Positions 26,901-35,788 are shown, numbered from the stretch's first letter. The stretch: DNA of 64,000 bases from Anaerolineaceae bacterium (GCA_012839565.1 DUMZ01000005.1:62001-126000); one strand, 5' to 3'. Notes: generated by a model not told the origin, from the letters alone. Numbers and translations are program-made.

Positions 26901-27465
26901 CGCAGGCGTCTTTGCCATTCCCCATGGTGATTATTTCGGCTCCGTGGCTGGCAACGTCGCTGGCGCGATGACCCAGTTGCTAAAGCACCCCGCGATTTCC
27001 CGCGCCTTGCAAGCGCTACGCGAACGCCAGGGCTTCATCTTTGGCGTCGGGGCAGGCATGGCAGCCCTGGTTGACGCGGGATACTTTGGTGATATCCAAA
27101 ATGACTTTATCTTTACCAGCAATAAAAACAATGCTTACACCCACTTCATGCAGAATATCAGCATCATCAAAAACAGCTACTTTAGCACCGCGGATATCAC
27201 CCACTACACCGCGCCGATTAGTGGCAGGCAAATGACCATCCACTGCAATGACTTGGAACAGCTCGCGGAAAAAGTTGATATCATTGCTATGAACACCGTT
27301 TCACATCTGCCATCAGACTGTGGTGTTGACAGCATCGCCTCAAAATGTGGGCATGTTTTTGGCTCGCGCGCGCTGATTGAACGCATGAGCCTCGGACTTT
27401 ATCAAAACCTTGCCATCAGCAATTTGCCCCCGCATTTTGCCCAGTTGGCGAAAAGTTTTAGTTAG
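23935..27465 (+). CDS. purL: Large FGAM synthase PurL with inactive glutaminase domain
   Basis: 1176 aa. Fused PurS-like, synthetase and glutaminase-like regions, of the TIGR01857 type found in Clostridia and streptococci. It converts FGAR to FGAM. The synthetase part looks intact ([60 protein letters not shown]). The C-terminal domain keeps the shape of a class I glutaminase but not its site. The nucleophile motif G-x-C-N-G is [10 protein letters not shown], with Gly1039 at the Cys position. The HGEGRF region reads APISGRQ, and the N-terminal PGTNCEYD-like motif reads LDGSTGEYD. So glutamine hydrolysis is not expected. The frame is unbroken, which argues against a simple error. Confidence 0.95.
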   Translation: MIIYKYFPAHDQEAFAILHEIQDFLKIDCQAVEIFHIYAFEDESQRGEIISALFDKRYGEIIPELPDNLVFIKDKDGQYNQVQDQSLRYLRATRNVTSDLRYFRGYRFQLANLADLDKIKAYLFNLLVQEELDPRQISFDYEISDDSEHQAVEGFNTFSAEELTAFKQERGVGLDIDDLQVIQSHFQKEGRDPRFCEIKILDTYWSDHCRHTTFLTNIQDVTIQDGDYKEVVQKSYENYLESRACVYEGKTPKPISLMDLATINAKEIKKRGLLTDLEESSEINACSVEVDIEVNGETQTWLHMFKNETHNHPTEIEPYGGAHTCIGGCIRDPLSGRAEVIQGIRVVGSGNPLTPHDRTLEGKLAQRYIATRAMQGFSDYANQIGSPVGIVKEYYDDGFLAKRMELGALVAAVPKSVVRREESAPGDIILLLGAPTGRDGLGAAVGSSSVQTKKSLSKAGAEVQRGNPFAERKIIRLFKRPEVTRLIKKCNDFGAGGVSVAIGELADGLDINLNAVHTKYPGLNGYEIALSESQERMAVVIAPQDLVAFINYCDEEGLEYAQVAQVSEEPRMRMFWHGEAIVDLSRALLNSNGATKHATVVLNTHHQETPELKSNARLNRSLGKSLSQNFDASLGRDTVLAEYGGKHGLTAQDGIVTRFPAEGTNTSSVMTYAFFPGIAKASAYHGGYYAVLQSIVKTIALTGQYADIRLSLQEFFPSIKGNPERMGLPFLALLGAFEVMKALDIPAIGGKDSMSGSWHEIDVPPSLVSFAVNTADSQKVVSREFKQANSRILLTKIACDAQGMIDFEQFARVMQAFAALHQDGKVLAASAVSEHGIRFTLDDMALGNGLGLEIKPELLDTFIPGSIVFEVTANLDYDPNLFKEIGRTAENGGHQALAQTRQTDYATIYGDILEAKPVELPAFETRPLEPIKLNNKKVLIPVLDGSTGEYDLQRAFENAGFEVRQEIIHTDSFEAYQNSLSQLANAIQNAGVFAIPHGDYFGSVAGNVAGAMTQLLKHPAISRALQALRERQGFIFGVGAGMAALVDAGYFGDIQNDFIFTSNKNNAYTHFMQNISIIKNSYFSTADITHYTAPISGRQMTIHCNDLEQLAEKVDIIAMNTVSHLPSDCGVDSIASKCGHVFGSRALIERMSLGLYQNLAISNLPPHFAQLAKSFS

Positions 27466-27470
27466 GAGAA

Positions 27471-27950
27471 ATGATGAAAGTTGCCTTGATTATGGGAAGT
27501 AAATCAGATCTGCCAGTCGCCCTAAAAGCGATGGAGATGCTGGATAAATTCGGCGTTCCTTACAGCGCGCGGGTGATTTCCGCCCATCGCGCTTTGGATA
27601 TGCTCACCAAGTGTGTCAATAGTTTTGAAAAAGATGCGGTGAAGGTCGTCATCGCCCTGGCTGGAAAAGCCGCTCATTTGCCGGGCGTCATTGCCGGCAT
27701 GACCACCCTGCCGGTTATCGGCGTGCCCATCAAAGGCTCGGCTTTCCTGGGTATGGACTCTTTGCTCTCCATCGTGCAGATGCCCACCGGCGTGCCTGTG
27801 GCAACCGTGGCGGTAGACGCTGCCGACAACGCCGCCATCCTGGCATGCCAAATTCTGGCACTCAATTCACCGGAATTGAAACAAAAACTGTTAAAATATA
27901 AACGTGAACTTGCCAAAGACGTTGCCGAACAAGACAGGAGTATTCAGTAA
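27471..27950 (+). CDS. purE: N5-carboxyaminoimidazole ribonucleotide mutase
   Basis: 159 aa. Motifs are [26 protein letters not shown], and [20 protein letters not shown] with the phosphate loop [20 protein letters not shown]. It isomerises N5-CAIR to CAIR if the class I assignment holds. That would need PurK, which is not in this window, so a class II (AIR carboxylase) role remains possible. AGGAG stands 2 nt before a double ATG (27471 and 27474); the second has the better spacing. It is 5 bp after purL and ends right at the start of purF. Confidence 0.95.
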   Translation: MMKVALIMGSKSDLPVALKAMEMLDKFGVPYSARVISAHRALDMLTKCVNSFEKDAVKVVIALAGKAAHLPGVIAGMTTLPVIGVPIKGSAFLGMDSLLSIVQMPTGVPVATVAVDAADNAAILACQILALNSPELKQKLLKYKRELAKDVAEQDRSIQ

Positions 27951-29234
27951 ATGAGTGGTATCGTAGGCGTCGTTACTCCCGGCAGTCAAAGGGCGTCGAA
28001 TCTTTTGCTTTATGGGCTTTACGCCCTGCAACATCGCGGACAAGTTAATACCGGCATGGCCATGCTCGACTACAACAAAGTTGTGGTTAAAAAGGGCACC
28101 GGACTGATAAATGGCGTTTTCCCTGATGATGTTCCCATCAACCTGCCCGGCGACAGAGGTCTGGGCCATGTGAAGTATGGCGAGTATAAGAACTACGATA
28201 CCCACCAGCCCATCCTGCCCAAAGAGTTTACGATCAGGGGCGTGAACTGTCTTATTTCAGTTGATGGCAATATTCTCAACCGCGACTTCAATCTCTACCC
28301 GCTGACGCTCAACCTGAGTGGCGCTTTGGTAAGCGCGAAGTCTTATCTCAACACCCTGCATGGCGCCTTTGCCGGCGTATATCTGGACCGCTATAAGATG
28401 ATTGGTTTTCGCGACCCGCTGGGGCTCAAACCCATTTGCGTTGGCAAACTAGATGATGGCTATGTTATCGCCTCCGAAACCTGCGCGCTGGACTCAACCG
28501 GTGCGACATTCATCAAAGACCTTGAACCCGGGGAGATGGTCGTCATCAAAGACAATCAAGTTGAATTCCATCAGTACAACCAACGCCTGCAAAAGAAAAA
28601 ATGCCTTTTTGAATACATTTATGTGGCACGACCCGACAGTTATTTTGACCAGGTCTCTATTTATAATGCCCGCAGTAATATGGGGCGCAACCTTTATCAC
28701 GAAAGCCCTGCCGAAGCTGATATTGTGATGGGCGCGCCCGACAGTGGCTTGATTGCCGCCATCGGTTACGCCGAAGCATCCAAAATCCCATATAAAGACG
28801 GCATCATCAAAAACCGTTACATCGGCAGGACTTTTATCAACCCCGATGATAGCACACGCACCAAAGATATTTTCATCAAACTCAACCCCATCAAAGAAGT
28901 CCTAAAGGACAAACGGGTTGTTTTGGTGGATGACTCCATTGTGCGCGGGTCAACATCAAAGCGCACCATTGAAATGCTCAAAGAAGCCGGCGCGAAAGAA
29001 GTACACGTGCGCATCGCCGCGCCTATGGTGAGACATAGCTGCGACCTTGCGCTGGACATGCCAGATTCGTCCAAGCTCATCGCCCATGACCGCGATGCCG
29101 AAGAAATCCGAGCCTATATCAATGCAGACTCCCTGCATTTCCTGTCGCTGGAAGGTCTCAAGGACGCCTGCCAGGGCGCTGACTATTGCGACCGTTGTTT
29201 TACGGGTGTTTATCCCATTCAGGAGATATTATGA
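27951..29234 (+). CDS. purF: Amidophosphoribosyltransferase PurF lacking the glutaminase Cys
   Basis: 427 aa. First committed step: PRPP plus nitrogen donor gives phosphoribosylamine. The phosphoribosyltransferase half is intact (VVLVDDSIVRGSTSKRTIEM, IKNRYIGRTFI, LFEYIYVARPDS). Cys residues near 347 (RHSCDLALDMP) and in YCDRCFTGVYP resemble the Fe-S ligands of the Bacillus type. The Ntn-hydrolase half begins M-S-G-I-V-G: the obligatory nucleophile Cys is Ser2 (codon agt, one base from tgt). The glutamine-binding Arg is Lys75 (GHVKYGEY instead of GHVRYxTxG), and the HNGN loop reads VDGN, with Asp105 for the Asn. Only this ATG fits: it is adjacent to the purE stop. It should work with ammonia rather than glutamine. 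Confidence 0.95.
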   Translation: MSGIVGVVTPGSQRASNLLLYGLYALQHRGQVNTGMAMLDYNKVVVKKGTGLINGVFPDDVPINLPGDRGLGHVKYGEYKNYDTHQPILPKEFTIRGVNCLISVDGNILNRDFNLYPLTLNLSGALVSAKSYLNTLHGAFAGVYLDRYKMIGFRDPLGLKPICVGKLDDGYVIASETCALDSTGATFIKDLEPGEMVVIKDNQVEFHQYNQRLQKKKCLFEYIYVARPDSYFDQVSIYNARSNMGRNLYHESPAEADIVMGAPDSGLIAAIGYAEASKIPYKDGIIKNRYIGRTFINPDDSTRTKDIFIKLNPIKEVLKDKRVVLVDDSIVRGSTSKRTIEMLKEAGAKEVHVRIAAPMVRHSCDLALDMPDSSKLIAHDRDAEEIRAYINADSLHFLSLEGLKDACQGADYCDRCFTGVYPIQEIL

Positions 29235-30265
29235 CCTTAAGTTATAAAGACGCCGGCGTTGACAAAGAAGCCGGCTACAGAGAAGTTAAGTTGATAAAGG
29301 AAATGGTCAAAAAGACCTTCTCCCCCGCGGTCATTTCAGATTTGGGTGGCTTTGGTGGTCTCTTTAAACTCGACACGGCAGCCTACCAGGAACCCGTCTT
29401 GGTCTCGGGCACGGATGGCGTTGGCACCAAGCTGGATATCGCCTTCCGCATGGATAAACACGACACCATCGGTATTGACGCGGTCGCCATGTGCGCCAAC
29501 GACATTCTATGCCAGGGAGCCAAACCGCTCTTCTTCCTTGACTATATCGCCACTGGCAAACTTGTGCCCGAAAAAATGGCGCAGATTGTTGAAGGCGTCG
29601 TGGAAGGGTGTATGCAAGCGGAGATGGCGCTCATCGGTGGCGAAACCGCCGAAATGCCCGGCATCTACCAGGAAAACCATTACGATATCGCCGGTTTTGC
29701 CGTGGGTATTGTGGATAAAGCCAAAATGATTGTGCCCGGCAAGGTGCAAATCGGCGACCACGTCATCGGACTGAAATCAAGCGGTGTGCACTCCAACGGG
29801 TTCTCACTGGTACGAAAAATTATTTTTGACATCCATAACTTTTCGCTTGACACCCACATGGATACCCTGGGTATGTCCCTGGGCGAAGCGCTTTTGACCC
29901 CAACCAAAATTTACGTCAAAGACCTTATGCCCATCATCGAACACTTTGACCTTCACGCCATCGCTCATATCACCGGCGGGGGTATTTACGAGAACTTGCC
30001 CCGCGTACTTTCCAACGGTCAGGGCTTGCGCTGGGATGTTTCCAGTTATGAAATCCCGCCCATCTTCCGCCTTTTGGAAGAATGGGGCAATGTGGACCGC
30101 AAAGAAATGTTCGGTACTTTCAATATGGGCATCGGCATGATTTTGGTGCTTTCACCCAGAGATGTTGATGGCGTGCTCGCCAGTCTGAACGCCCGGAACA
30201 TCCCATACATCAATATAGGCACCATCACCGAAGGCGAAAAGGACGTGCAACTTTGCGGGCTCTAA
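29231..30265 (+). CDS. purM: Phosphoribosylformylglycinamidine cyclo-ligase (AIR synthetase)
   Basis: 344 aa. It closes the imidazole ring of AIR from FGAM with ATP. Visible motifs are SYKDAGVDKEAGYREVKLIK, VSGTDGVGTKLDIAFRMDKH, GIDAVAMCANDILCQGAKPL, IGGETAEMPGIY and HITGGGIYENLPR. The ATG at 29231 has GGAG 6 nt upstream and overlaps the purF stop by 4 bp (ATGA), so translation is coupled. An in-frame ATG at 29186 inside purF is rejected as the start. The length and motifs are normal. Confidence 0.97.
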   Translation: MTLSYKDAGVDKEAGYREVKLIKEMVKKTFSPAVISDLGGFGGLFKLDTAAYQEPVLVSGTDGVGTKLDIAFRMDKHDTIGIDAVAMCANDILCQGAKPLFFLDYIATGKLVPEKMAQIVEGVVEGCMQAEMALIGGETAEMPGIYQENHYDIAGFAVGIVDKAKMIVPGKVQIGDHVIGLKSSGVHSNGFSLVRKIIFDIHNFSLDTHMDTLGMSLGEALLTPTKIYVKDLMPIIEHFDLHAIAHITGGGIYENLPRVLSNGQGLRWDVSSYEIPPIFRLLEEWGNVDRKEMFGTFNMGIGMILVLSPRDVDGVLASLNARNIPYINIGTITEGEKDVQLCGL

Positions 30266-30885
30266 AAATCGCGGTGCTGGCATCAGGCGGTGGCACTAAT
30301 CTGCAAGCGCTGATTGACGCGCAAAACGCGGGAAAAATCAACGGAACGATTGCACTGGTTATCTCAAACCGCAAAAATGCCTACGCGCTAGAACGCGCCC
30401 GCCTGGCGAACATCGCCTGTGAACACATCTCCACGAAAAGCTATCCAGACCCCATCGACTACGATAAGGCCTTGCTTTCCCGGCTAAAAGCGCATCAGAT
30501 TGACCTGATTGTCCTGGCAGGGTATCTCAAAATCCTTAGCCCGGTGCTTATCCAAGCATACCAACACAAAATCATCAACATCCATCCCTCACTGCTCCCC
30601 GCTTTTGGAGGGGATGGGTTTTATGGCATTCATGTGCATAATGCCGTTTACCAAAGTGGCGCGAAAGTTTCCGGCGCGACCGTGCACTTTGTAACCGAAG
30701 GCGTTGATGCCGGTCCAATCATTCTGCAAAAAGCCATTCCGCTTGAACAAAACTGGCAGGCGACTGACATACAGGCAGCGGTGCTCAAAATTGAACACCC
30801 TTTGCTCGTTGAAGCGGTCAGCTTGTTTTGCGATAACCGTCTTGAAATAAAAGAAAACAGAGTTTACATACAAGGAGAGTTATGA
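30253..30885 (+). CDS. purN: Phosphoribosylglycinamide formyltransferase
   Basis: 210 aa. It transfers a formyl group from 10-formyl-tetrahydrofolate to GAR. Landmarks are IAVLASGGGTNLQALID, ISNRKNAYALERA, LAGYLKILSPVLI, and the catalytic NIHPSLLPAFGG followed by HFVTEGVDAGPII. The start is a TTG at 30253 inside the purM end (13-bp overlap) with AAGGA about 9 nt upstream; no ATG lies near. Its stop overlaps the purH start by 4 bp. Confidence 0.95.
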   Translation: MRALKIAVLASGGGTNLQALIDAQNAGKINGTIALVISNRKNAYALERARLANIACEHISTKSYPDPIDYDKALLSRLKAHQIDLIVLAGYLKILSPVLIQAYQHKIINIHPSLLPAFGGDGFYGIHVHNAVYQSGAKVSGATVHFVTEGVDAGPIILQKAIPLEQNWQATDIQAAVLKIEHPLLVEAVSLFCDNRLEIKENRVYIQGEL

Positions 30886-32402
30886 AATACGCATTAATAT
30901 CCGTCTTTGACAAATCCGGCATCGTTGAATTCGCGCGGAGTTTGAGAGATTTGGGCTTTGGTCTCATCTCTACCGGTGGCACCTTCAAGCTTTTGAAAGA
31001 CCAAGGCATTGAAGTTAGCGAAGTTTCAGAAATTACCCAGTTCCCGGAGATGATGGGCGGACGCGTCAAAACGCTACATCCCCGCGTGCATGCCGGCATC
31101 CTTTACCGGCGCGATGTTCCTGAAGATTTCGAAGCCTTGCAGGCGCATCACATCAACGCTATTGATATCGTGATCAACAACCTTTATCCTTTTGAAGAAA
31201 TGCTCCATCAAGGTAAAGATGACGCCACCATGATTGAAAACATCGACATCGGCGGACCCAGCATGATTCGCGCTGCTGCCAAAAACCACAAAGACGTCAC
31301 TATCGTGGTTGACCCGCAGGATTATGCCGAAGTCATTCAACGCTTGCAAGATGGCACGCTCGATGAAGCCTACCGCAGACAACTGGCAGCCAAAGCTTTC
31401 AGTCTTACCGCGTATTATGACGGGATTATCTCCAGCTACTTCAACAGTTTGCTTGGCAACAAGTTCCCAGAACGCTTTGCCCGACCGCTCAAACTTGAAG
31501 CGGGCATGCGCTATGGCGAAAACCCCCATCAAGCCGCGGCTCTTTACCGTGACGGTTTTCAGCCCGCGCGAACAACCTTTGACTTTGAACAACTCCACGG
31601 CAAAGAAATTTCATACAATAACATGAACGACCTCACCGGCGCGGTGATGATGCTCAAGGAATTTGACCGCCCCTGTGCGGTTGGTGTGAAGCACAGCAAC
31701 CCCACCGGCATCGCCTGCGATGACGATATCAACATCGCTTTTGACAAAATGATTGCCTGTGATGATGTGTCTATCTTTGGTGGCATCATCGCCATCAACC
31801 GCGCGGTAACAACCCACATCGCTGAGAAAATCAACACCATGTTCATGGAAATCGTTATCGCTCCGGATTTTGAACCCGCGGCTTTTGATATTCTGGCGAA
31901 GAAGAAAAACATCCGCCTGATTAAATCCCCGAATATCATGCAGGCGCAATTCCCTGACCTGAAATACAAAGACGTCATCAATGGCACTTTACTCCAGGAA
32001 AATGACAAAGTGCTTTATCAGGCCTTCAATGTCGTTTCCAAGCGCCAGCCCAGCCAAAAAGAGATTGATGACATGGTCTTTGGTATGAAAGCCGTCAAGC
32101 ACATCAGTTCCAACGGTGTTGTTTTGGTCAAAGACGAAGGCACGGTCGGTTACGGTTTTGGCGAAGTGCGTCGCTCGTGGGCGGTTGAAAAAGCCATTGA
32201 ACGCGGTGCCGGTCACCTGGAAGGCTCCGTACTGGCATCAGACGCATTCTTCTTTGAAGACACCGTTGAACTGCTACACACCAATGGTATCAAAGCGGCC
32301 ATTTCACCCGGCGGTTCTATACACGACCAGGCTGTGATCGACTTGTGCGATCAGTACGGCATCGCGCTCGTGTTCACCGAAACCCGCCACTTTAGACACT
32401 AA
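30882..32402 (+). CDS. purH: Bifunctional AICAR formyltransferase/IMP cyclohydrolase
   Basis: 506 aa. The last two steps to IMP. The N-terminal IMP cyclohydrolase (MGS-like) domain shows ALISVFDKSGIVEFARSL, ISTGGTFKLL and GGRVKTLHPRVHAGIL. The C-terminal formyltransferase domain shows LRYGENPHQAAAL-like MRYGENPHQAAALY, the substrate motif VGVKHSNPTGIAC and EVRRSWAVEKAI. GGAG precedes the ATG, which overlaps purN. It is followed by purD after 10 bp. Confidence 0.97.
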   Translation: MKYALISVFDKSGIVEFARSLRDLGFGLISTGGTFKLLKDQGIEVSEVSEITQFPEMMGGRVKTLHPRVHAGILYRRDVPEDFEALQAHHINAIDIVINNLYPFEEMLHQGKDDATMIENIDIGGPSMIRAAAKNHKDVTIVVDPQDYAEVIQRLQDGTLDEAYRRQLAAKAFSLTAYYDGIISSYFNSLLGNKFPERFARPLKLEAGMRYGENPHQAAALYRDGFQPARTTFDFEQLHGKEISYNNMNDLTGAVMMLKEFDRPCAVGVKHSNPTGIACDDDINIAFDKMIACDDVSIFGGIIAINRAVTTHIAEKINTMFMEIVIAPDFEPAAFDILAKKKNIRLIKSPNIMQAQFPDLKYKDVINGTLLQENDKVLYQAFNVVSKRQPSQKEIDDMVFGMKAVKHISSNGVVLVKDEGTVGYGFGEVRRSWAVEKAIERGAGHLEGSVLASDAFFFEDTVELLHTNGIKAAISPGGSIHDQAVIDLCDQYGIALVFTETRHFRH

Positions 32403-32412
32403 AAGAGACTCG

Positions 32413-33663
32413 ATGAAGATTCTTATCGTTGGCAGTGGCGCGCGCGAACACGCCATCGCCTGGAAACTTGCTCAAAATTCTGGGGTCGAAAAGGTTTTCT
32501 TTTCAAGCCATAACGGTGGCGCGACGGGTAAACTCGAAAATCTCAACCTGCCCAACAACGACACCCAAACGATTCGCGCCTGGCTGGCAAGCCAAGCGGT
32601 TGATTTAGTCATCATCGGCCCGGAAAACCCCCTCAATGATGGCATCGTTGACCAGCTTAGCGCGGATGGCGTAAAGGTCTTTGGCCCTCAAAAAGCCGCT
32701 GCCCGGCTGGAAGGCAGTAAAGCTTTTGCCAAAGCTTTTATGCAAAAGTACGATATCCCTACCGCCAGCTATAAAAAATGTGAAAGCTTGTCTGCTGCCC
32801 AGAATGCTCTGCCTGAATTTGGCTATCCGGTGGTTATCAAAGCGGATGGTCTCTGCGCCGGCAAAGGCGTTTACATCTGCCAGGATGAAGCCCAGGCCCA
32901 TCAGGCTTTGCATGAAATCTTTGTCGATCAGGTCTTTTCAAACCAGGGCGCGAGTGTGGTCATTGAACAGTACCTGCAAGGCTTTGAGACGTCCCTTCTG
33001 TGCTTCGTGTCGGGCACAAAAGTCTATCCCTTTGACACCGCCATGGACTACAAAAAGATATATGAAGGCGACCAGGGCCCCAACACCGGTGGCGTGGGCT
33101 GCATCTCGCCCAACCCATACTGGACGCCCGCCCTAAAAGCGCAATCCGACGCCATTTTACGCAAAATCGAACGGGGTCTTGAGAAAGAAAACCTTGGCTA
33201 CGCGGGCATTCTTTTCATCGGTTACCTGGTGCAGGATGGCGAGATTTACATCCTGGAATTCAACACCCGCTTTGGCGACCCGGAAACCCAGGTGCTTTTG
33301 CCCCGCCTTCGTTCAGACTTGCTTGAAAATATCCAGCAAGCCCTGGCGGGAGAACCCGTCCAACTCGCCTTTGAAGACAATGTTTGCATGACCACGATTT
33401 TGGTTTCGGATGGTTACCCAAAGAAACACCAAACCGGCTTTGAGATAACAGGTTTGGACACCTTGCCTGGCGACATTATGGTCTTCCACAACGGTACAAA
33501 GCAAAAAGATGGTAAACTGCTCAGCGCGGGTGGACGCGTGCTTTCGGTGACTGCCAAACGGGATGCCTTAAGCGACGCGCGTCAGGCGGTTTATGAATCC
33601 ATAAAGAAGATTAAGTTCGATAACATGCGTTATCGTAAGGATATTGGCACCGTCTCACGATAA
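32413..33663 (+). CDS. purD: Phosphoribosylamine-glycine ligase
   Basis: 416 aa. ATP-grasp enzyme making GAR from phosphoribosylamine and glycine. Motifs: ILIVGSGAREHAIAWKL, IIGPENPLNDGIVDQL, FPVVIKADGL-type YPVVIKADGLCAGKGVYIC, NTGGVGCISPNPYW and ILEFNTRFGDPETQVLLPRL. It is the last gene of the purine operon. No purB or purK is present in the window. A strong promoter for the next gene lies just downstream. Confidence 0.97.
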   Translation: MKILIVGSGAREHAIAWKLAQNSGVEKVFFSSHNGGATGKLENLNLPNNDTQTIRAWLASQAVDLVIIGPENPLNDGIVDQLSADGVKVFGPQKAAARLEGSKAFAKAFMQKYDIPTASYKKCESLSAAQNALPEFGYPVVIKADGLCAGKGVYICQDEAQAHQALHEIFVDQVFSNQGASVVIEQYLQGFETSLLCFVSGTKVYPFDTAMDYKKIYEGDQGPNTGGVGCISPNPYWTPALKAQSDAILRKIERGLEKENLGYAGILFIGYLVQDGEIYILEFNTRFGDPETQVLLPRLRSDLLENIQQALAGEPVQLAFEDNVCMTTILVSDGYPKKHQTGFEITGLDTLPGDIMVFHNGTKQKDGKLLSAGGRVLSVTAKRDALSDARQAVYESIKKIKFDNMRYRKDIGTVSR

Positions 33664-33681
33664 GTAATCACGGTTTTCGCC

Positions 33682-33710
33682 TTGATGAATAGCCCCCCTT
33701 CGGCTATAAT
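33682..33710 (+). promoter_or_regulatory. Sigma-70-type promoter of the F420-ligase-like gene
   Basis: TTGATG (33682-33687), 17-nt spacer, TATAAT (33705-33710), about 64 bp before the preferred start at 33774. A short hairpin ATAGCC/GGCTAT overlaps the spacer and -10 box. Confidence 0.7.
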
Positions 33711-33773
33711 CTGCAAGTAAAAGACGGAATCCAATACCCTTTTACAATACAAATGAGAATGGCAAGGACAACT

Positions 33774-34988
33774 ATGAAAAGGCTGGTTGGTACGACAATC
33801 CGTGGCTTAAGAACGCCCATTATTAATGAAGGCGACGATTTACTGGAAATACTCCCCAATATTTTGGCAAACGCAGCTAAGGCAGAAGGCTTTACTCCCC
33901 GCAACCGCGACGTGCTTTGCATCACCGAATCCGTTTTCGCGCGCGCTCAAGGAAACTACGCACATGTCAATGACATCGCCGATTCGGTCAGGCAACACTT
34001 CCCGCAAAAGCCCTTAAAAATCGCCATTGTACACCCCATTCTCAGCCGAAACCGCTTCGCGCTCTTGTTGCGCGGGATTGCCATCGCCGCGGATAAATTA
34101 ATCATTGAACTTTCCTACCCCACCGATGAAGTCGGTAACCAACTCATCGACAAAGCTGAACTTTGGACTGCCAACATTAACCCTTATGCCGACGTTTTTG
34201 ATGAAGAAAGCTTTAATCAAAAATTCACCAAATACTATCACGAGTTTACCGGCATTAATTACATTGACCTTTACCGCGAAATTTGCGAAAAAGAAGGCTG
34301 CGAAGTTCAGTTTGTTTTCGCCAACGACCCGCGCGCCATCGCTGGCATGGCGGATAACATCATCGTATGCGACATCCATTCGCGTCACAAGACCCGTCAG
34401 TTGCTCAAGGATGCTGGCGCGAAAAACGTCATCGGGCTGGATCACATCCTCAACCAACCCAGCCAGGACCACGGCTATAACCTTGAATATGGTCTGCTAG
34501 GTTCCAACAAAGCCACCGCGGACAAGGTCAAACTCTTTCCGCGTGATTCGCAGCCCTTTGTGGAAGCGCTCCAGCTCCGGCTCAAAGAACGCTTTGGCAA
34601 AAATATTGAAGTGATGATTTATGGCGACGGTGCTTTCAAAGACCCTTATGGCGAGATTTGGGAACTGGCTGACCCTGTTGTGTCGCCAGGATTCACCTCA
34701 GGCTTGCGTGGCAGACCCAACGAACTCAAAATTAAATACCTTGCAGATAACGACTATGCCGGTTTGCCTTCCGAAGAGCTTACCTGTAAAATCCAGGAAC
34801 GTATCCGCGAAAAGCTTAAAGCGGAAGCCCAAAAAAGTTCCGAAAGCTCCGAAGGCACCACCCCGCGCCAAATCACTGACCTGCTCGGCTCTCTGGCAGA
34901 CCTCTCCTCCGGCTCCGGTGATAAAGGCACACCCATCGTTTACATTCAAGGCTATTTCGACAACTACGCTGACGAATACGAAAACTAA
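33774..34988 (+). CDS. Coenzyme F420-0:L-glutamate ligase-like protein
   Basis: 404 aa from the ATG at 33774, which has AAGGA 5 nt upstream; earlier ATGs at 33753 and 33762 lack an RBS. The N-terminus (VGTTIRGLRTPIINEGDD) and the region NRDVLCITESVFARAQGNY match the F420_ligase (CofE) fold. It carries PYGEIWELADPVVSPGFTSG and a large C-terminal part with a Ser-rich segment. Stand-alone long homologues occur in Firmicutes and Chloroflexota that are not known to make F420, so the true substrate is open; gamma-glutamylation of another cofactor is possible. It is expressed from its own promoter after purD and ends at a strong terminator. Confidence 0.8.
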   Translation: MKRLVGTTIRGLRTPIINEGDDLLEILPNILANAAKAEGFTPRNRDVLCITESVFARAQGNYAHVNDIADSVRQHFPQKPLKIAIVHPILSRNRFALLLRGIAIAADKLIIELSYPTDEVGNQLIDKAELWTANINPYADVFDEESFNQKFTKYYHEFTGINYIDLYREICEKEGCEVQFVFANDPRAIAGMADNIIVCDIHSRHKTRQLLKDAGAKNVIGLDHILNQPSQDHGYNLEYGLLGSNKATADKVKLFPRDSQPFVEALQLRLKERFGKNIEVMIYGDGAFKDPYGEIWELADPVVSPGFTSGLRGRPNELKIKYLADNDYAGLPSEELTCKIQERIREKLKAEAQKSSESSEGTTPRQITDLLGSLADLSSGSGDKGTPIVYIQGYFDNYADEYEN

Positions 34989-35009
34989 AAACAATCCATT
35001 TAAAGCACA

Positions 35010-35040
35010 AAGGGCTATCATCGAAATAGCCCTTTTATTT
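35010..35040 (+). terminator. Intrinsic terminator
   Basis: 9-bp stem AAGGGCTAT/ATAGCCCTT (35010-35018 with 35026-35034) followed by TTATTTTT, between convergent genes. Confidence 0.9.
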
Positions 35041-35056
35041 TTAATGTCTGGATAAA

Positions 35057-35788
35057 CTAGCACTCAAACAGCAGGAATCCTTTTTCGCCCATAGGCAATT
35101 CCTGGCTGACCTTGCCCTGCTCAAAAACAAAAGCGCCACCATGCGCGATGTATTCACCTTCGTCAAAGCAGTTGACCATTAACACCGGGCGGTTCAGGCA
35201 AGCCACGCGTTGGGCATACTCGTTCTTTTCTCCTGATTCCCAGGTTTCAATTTCGTAGTTTGTATACAAAGGCCAAAGCAAGACATCGGATTCCACCGCC
35301 ATAAACTGTTCGATTAAATCTTCATGCCAAAGGTCGCCACAGATGGCAACTGTTATCTTCTTGCCCAGATACGCAAAGCTGGCATAATCCGAACCTTCGC
35401 GATAGCGCGGGTCCTGAAAAGCCTGACCTAACTTCCAACCCGGCGAAACACGCCTGAAATTATGCAAGAAACGACCGTCTGCGTCAATAAGCATGTAACT
35501 GCTGTACAGAAAGCCCTCGTCTTTTTCAATATAACCAAAGCCCAGCCCTGTCTTCGCGTGGCGACAGGCTTCCTGCAGGCGTGCCACGACTTCATCGTCC
35601 TGACTGATCGCCATGGCAAGATCATGCTCATAATCAGCGTTCAAGGCGTTAAAGCCTTGCAAACAAGCTTCACCAAAGCAAACCAAATCCAGATTTTCGC
35701 CTTGGGATTTTTGAAGCCATTTCAGCATTTGGCTCACATTATGTTCCACATCAAGGGTGAATAACTCAGGGATTAATCCTATACGCAT
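35057..35788 (-). CDS. Carbon-nitrogen hydrolase (nitrilase superfamily)
   Basis: 243 aa from the ATG at 35788 (AAGGAG 7 nt upstream); an in-frame start 6 codons earlier lacks an RBS. The catalytic Glu is in LVCFGEACLQGF and the nucleophile Cys in VAICGDLWHED. The usual catalytic Lys segment (Y-R-K) reads NFRRVSPGWK, with Arg in the expected position and a Lys five residues on, as in a divergent amidase subgroup. It hydrolyses an unknown amide. It is a single gene reading away from the Trx-TPR gene cluster. Confidence 0.85.
   Translation of the reverse strand: MRIGLIPELFTLDVEHNVSQMLKWLQKSQGENLDLVCFGEACLQGFNALNADYEHDLAMAISQDDEVVARLQEACRHAKTGLGFGYIEKDEGFLYSSYMLIDADGRFLHNFRRVSPGWKLGQAFQDPRYREGSDYASFAYLGKKITVAICGDLWHEDLIEQFMAVESDVLLWPLYTNYEIETWESGEKNEYAQRVACLNRPVLMVNCFDEGEYIAHGGAFVFEQGKVSQELPMGEKGFLLFEC

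Noticed and set aside
27951..27956. PurF Ser2 as a start-site artefact, with a real Cys start elsewhere
   Set aside because: The ATG follows the purE stop directly and no in-frame upstream or nearby downstream start gives M-C-G. The GHVRY and HNGN motifs are changed too, so it is not a single-base problem.
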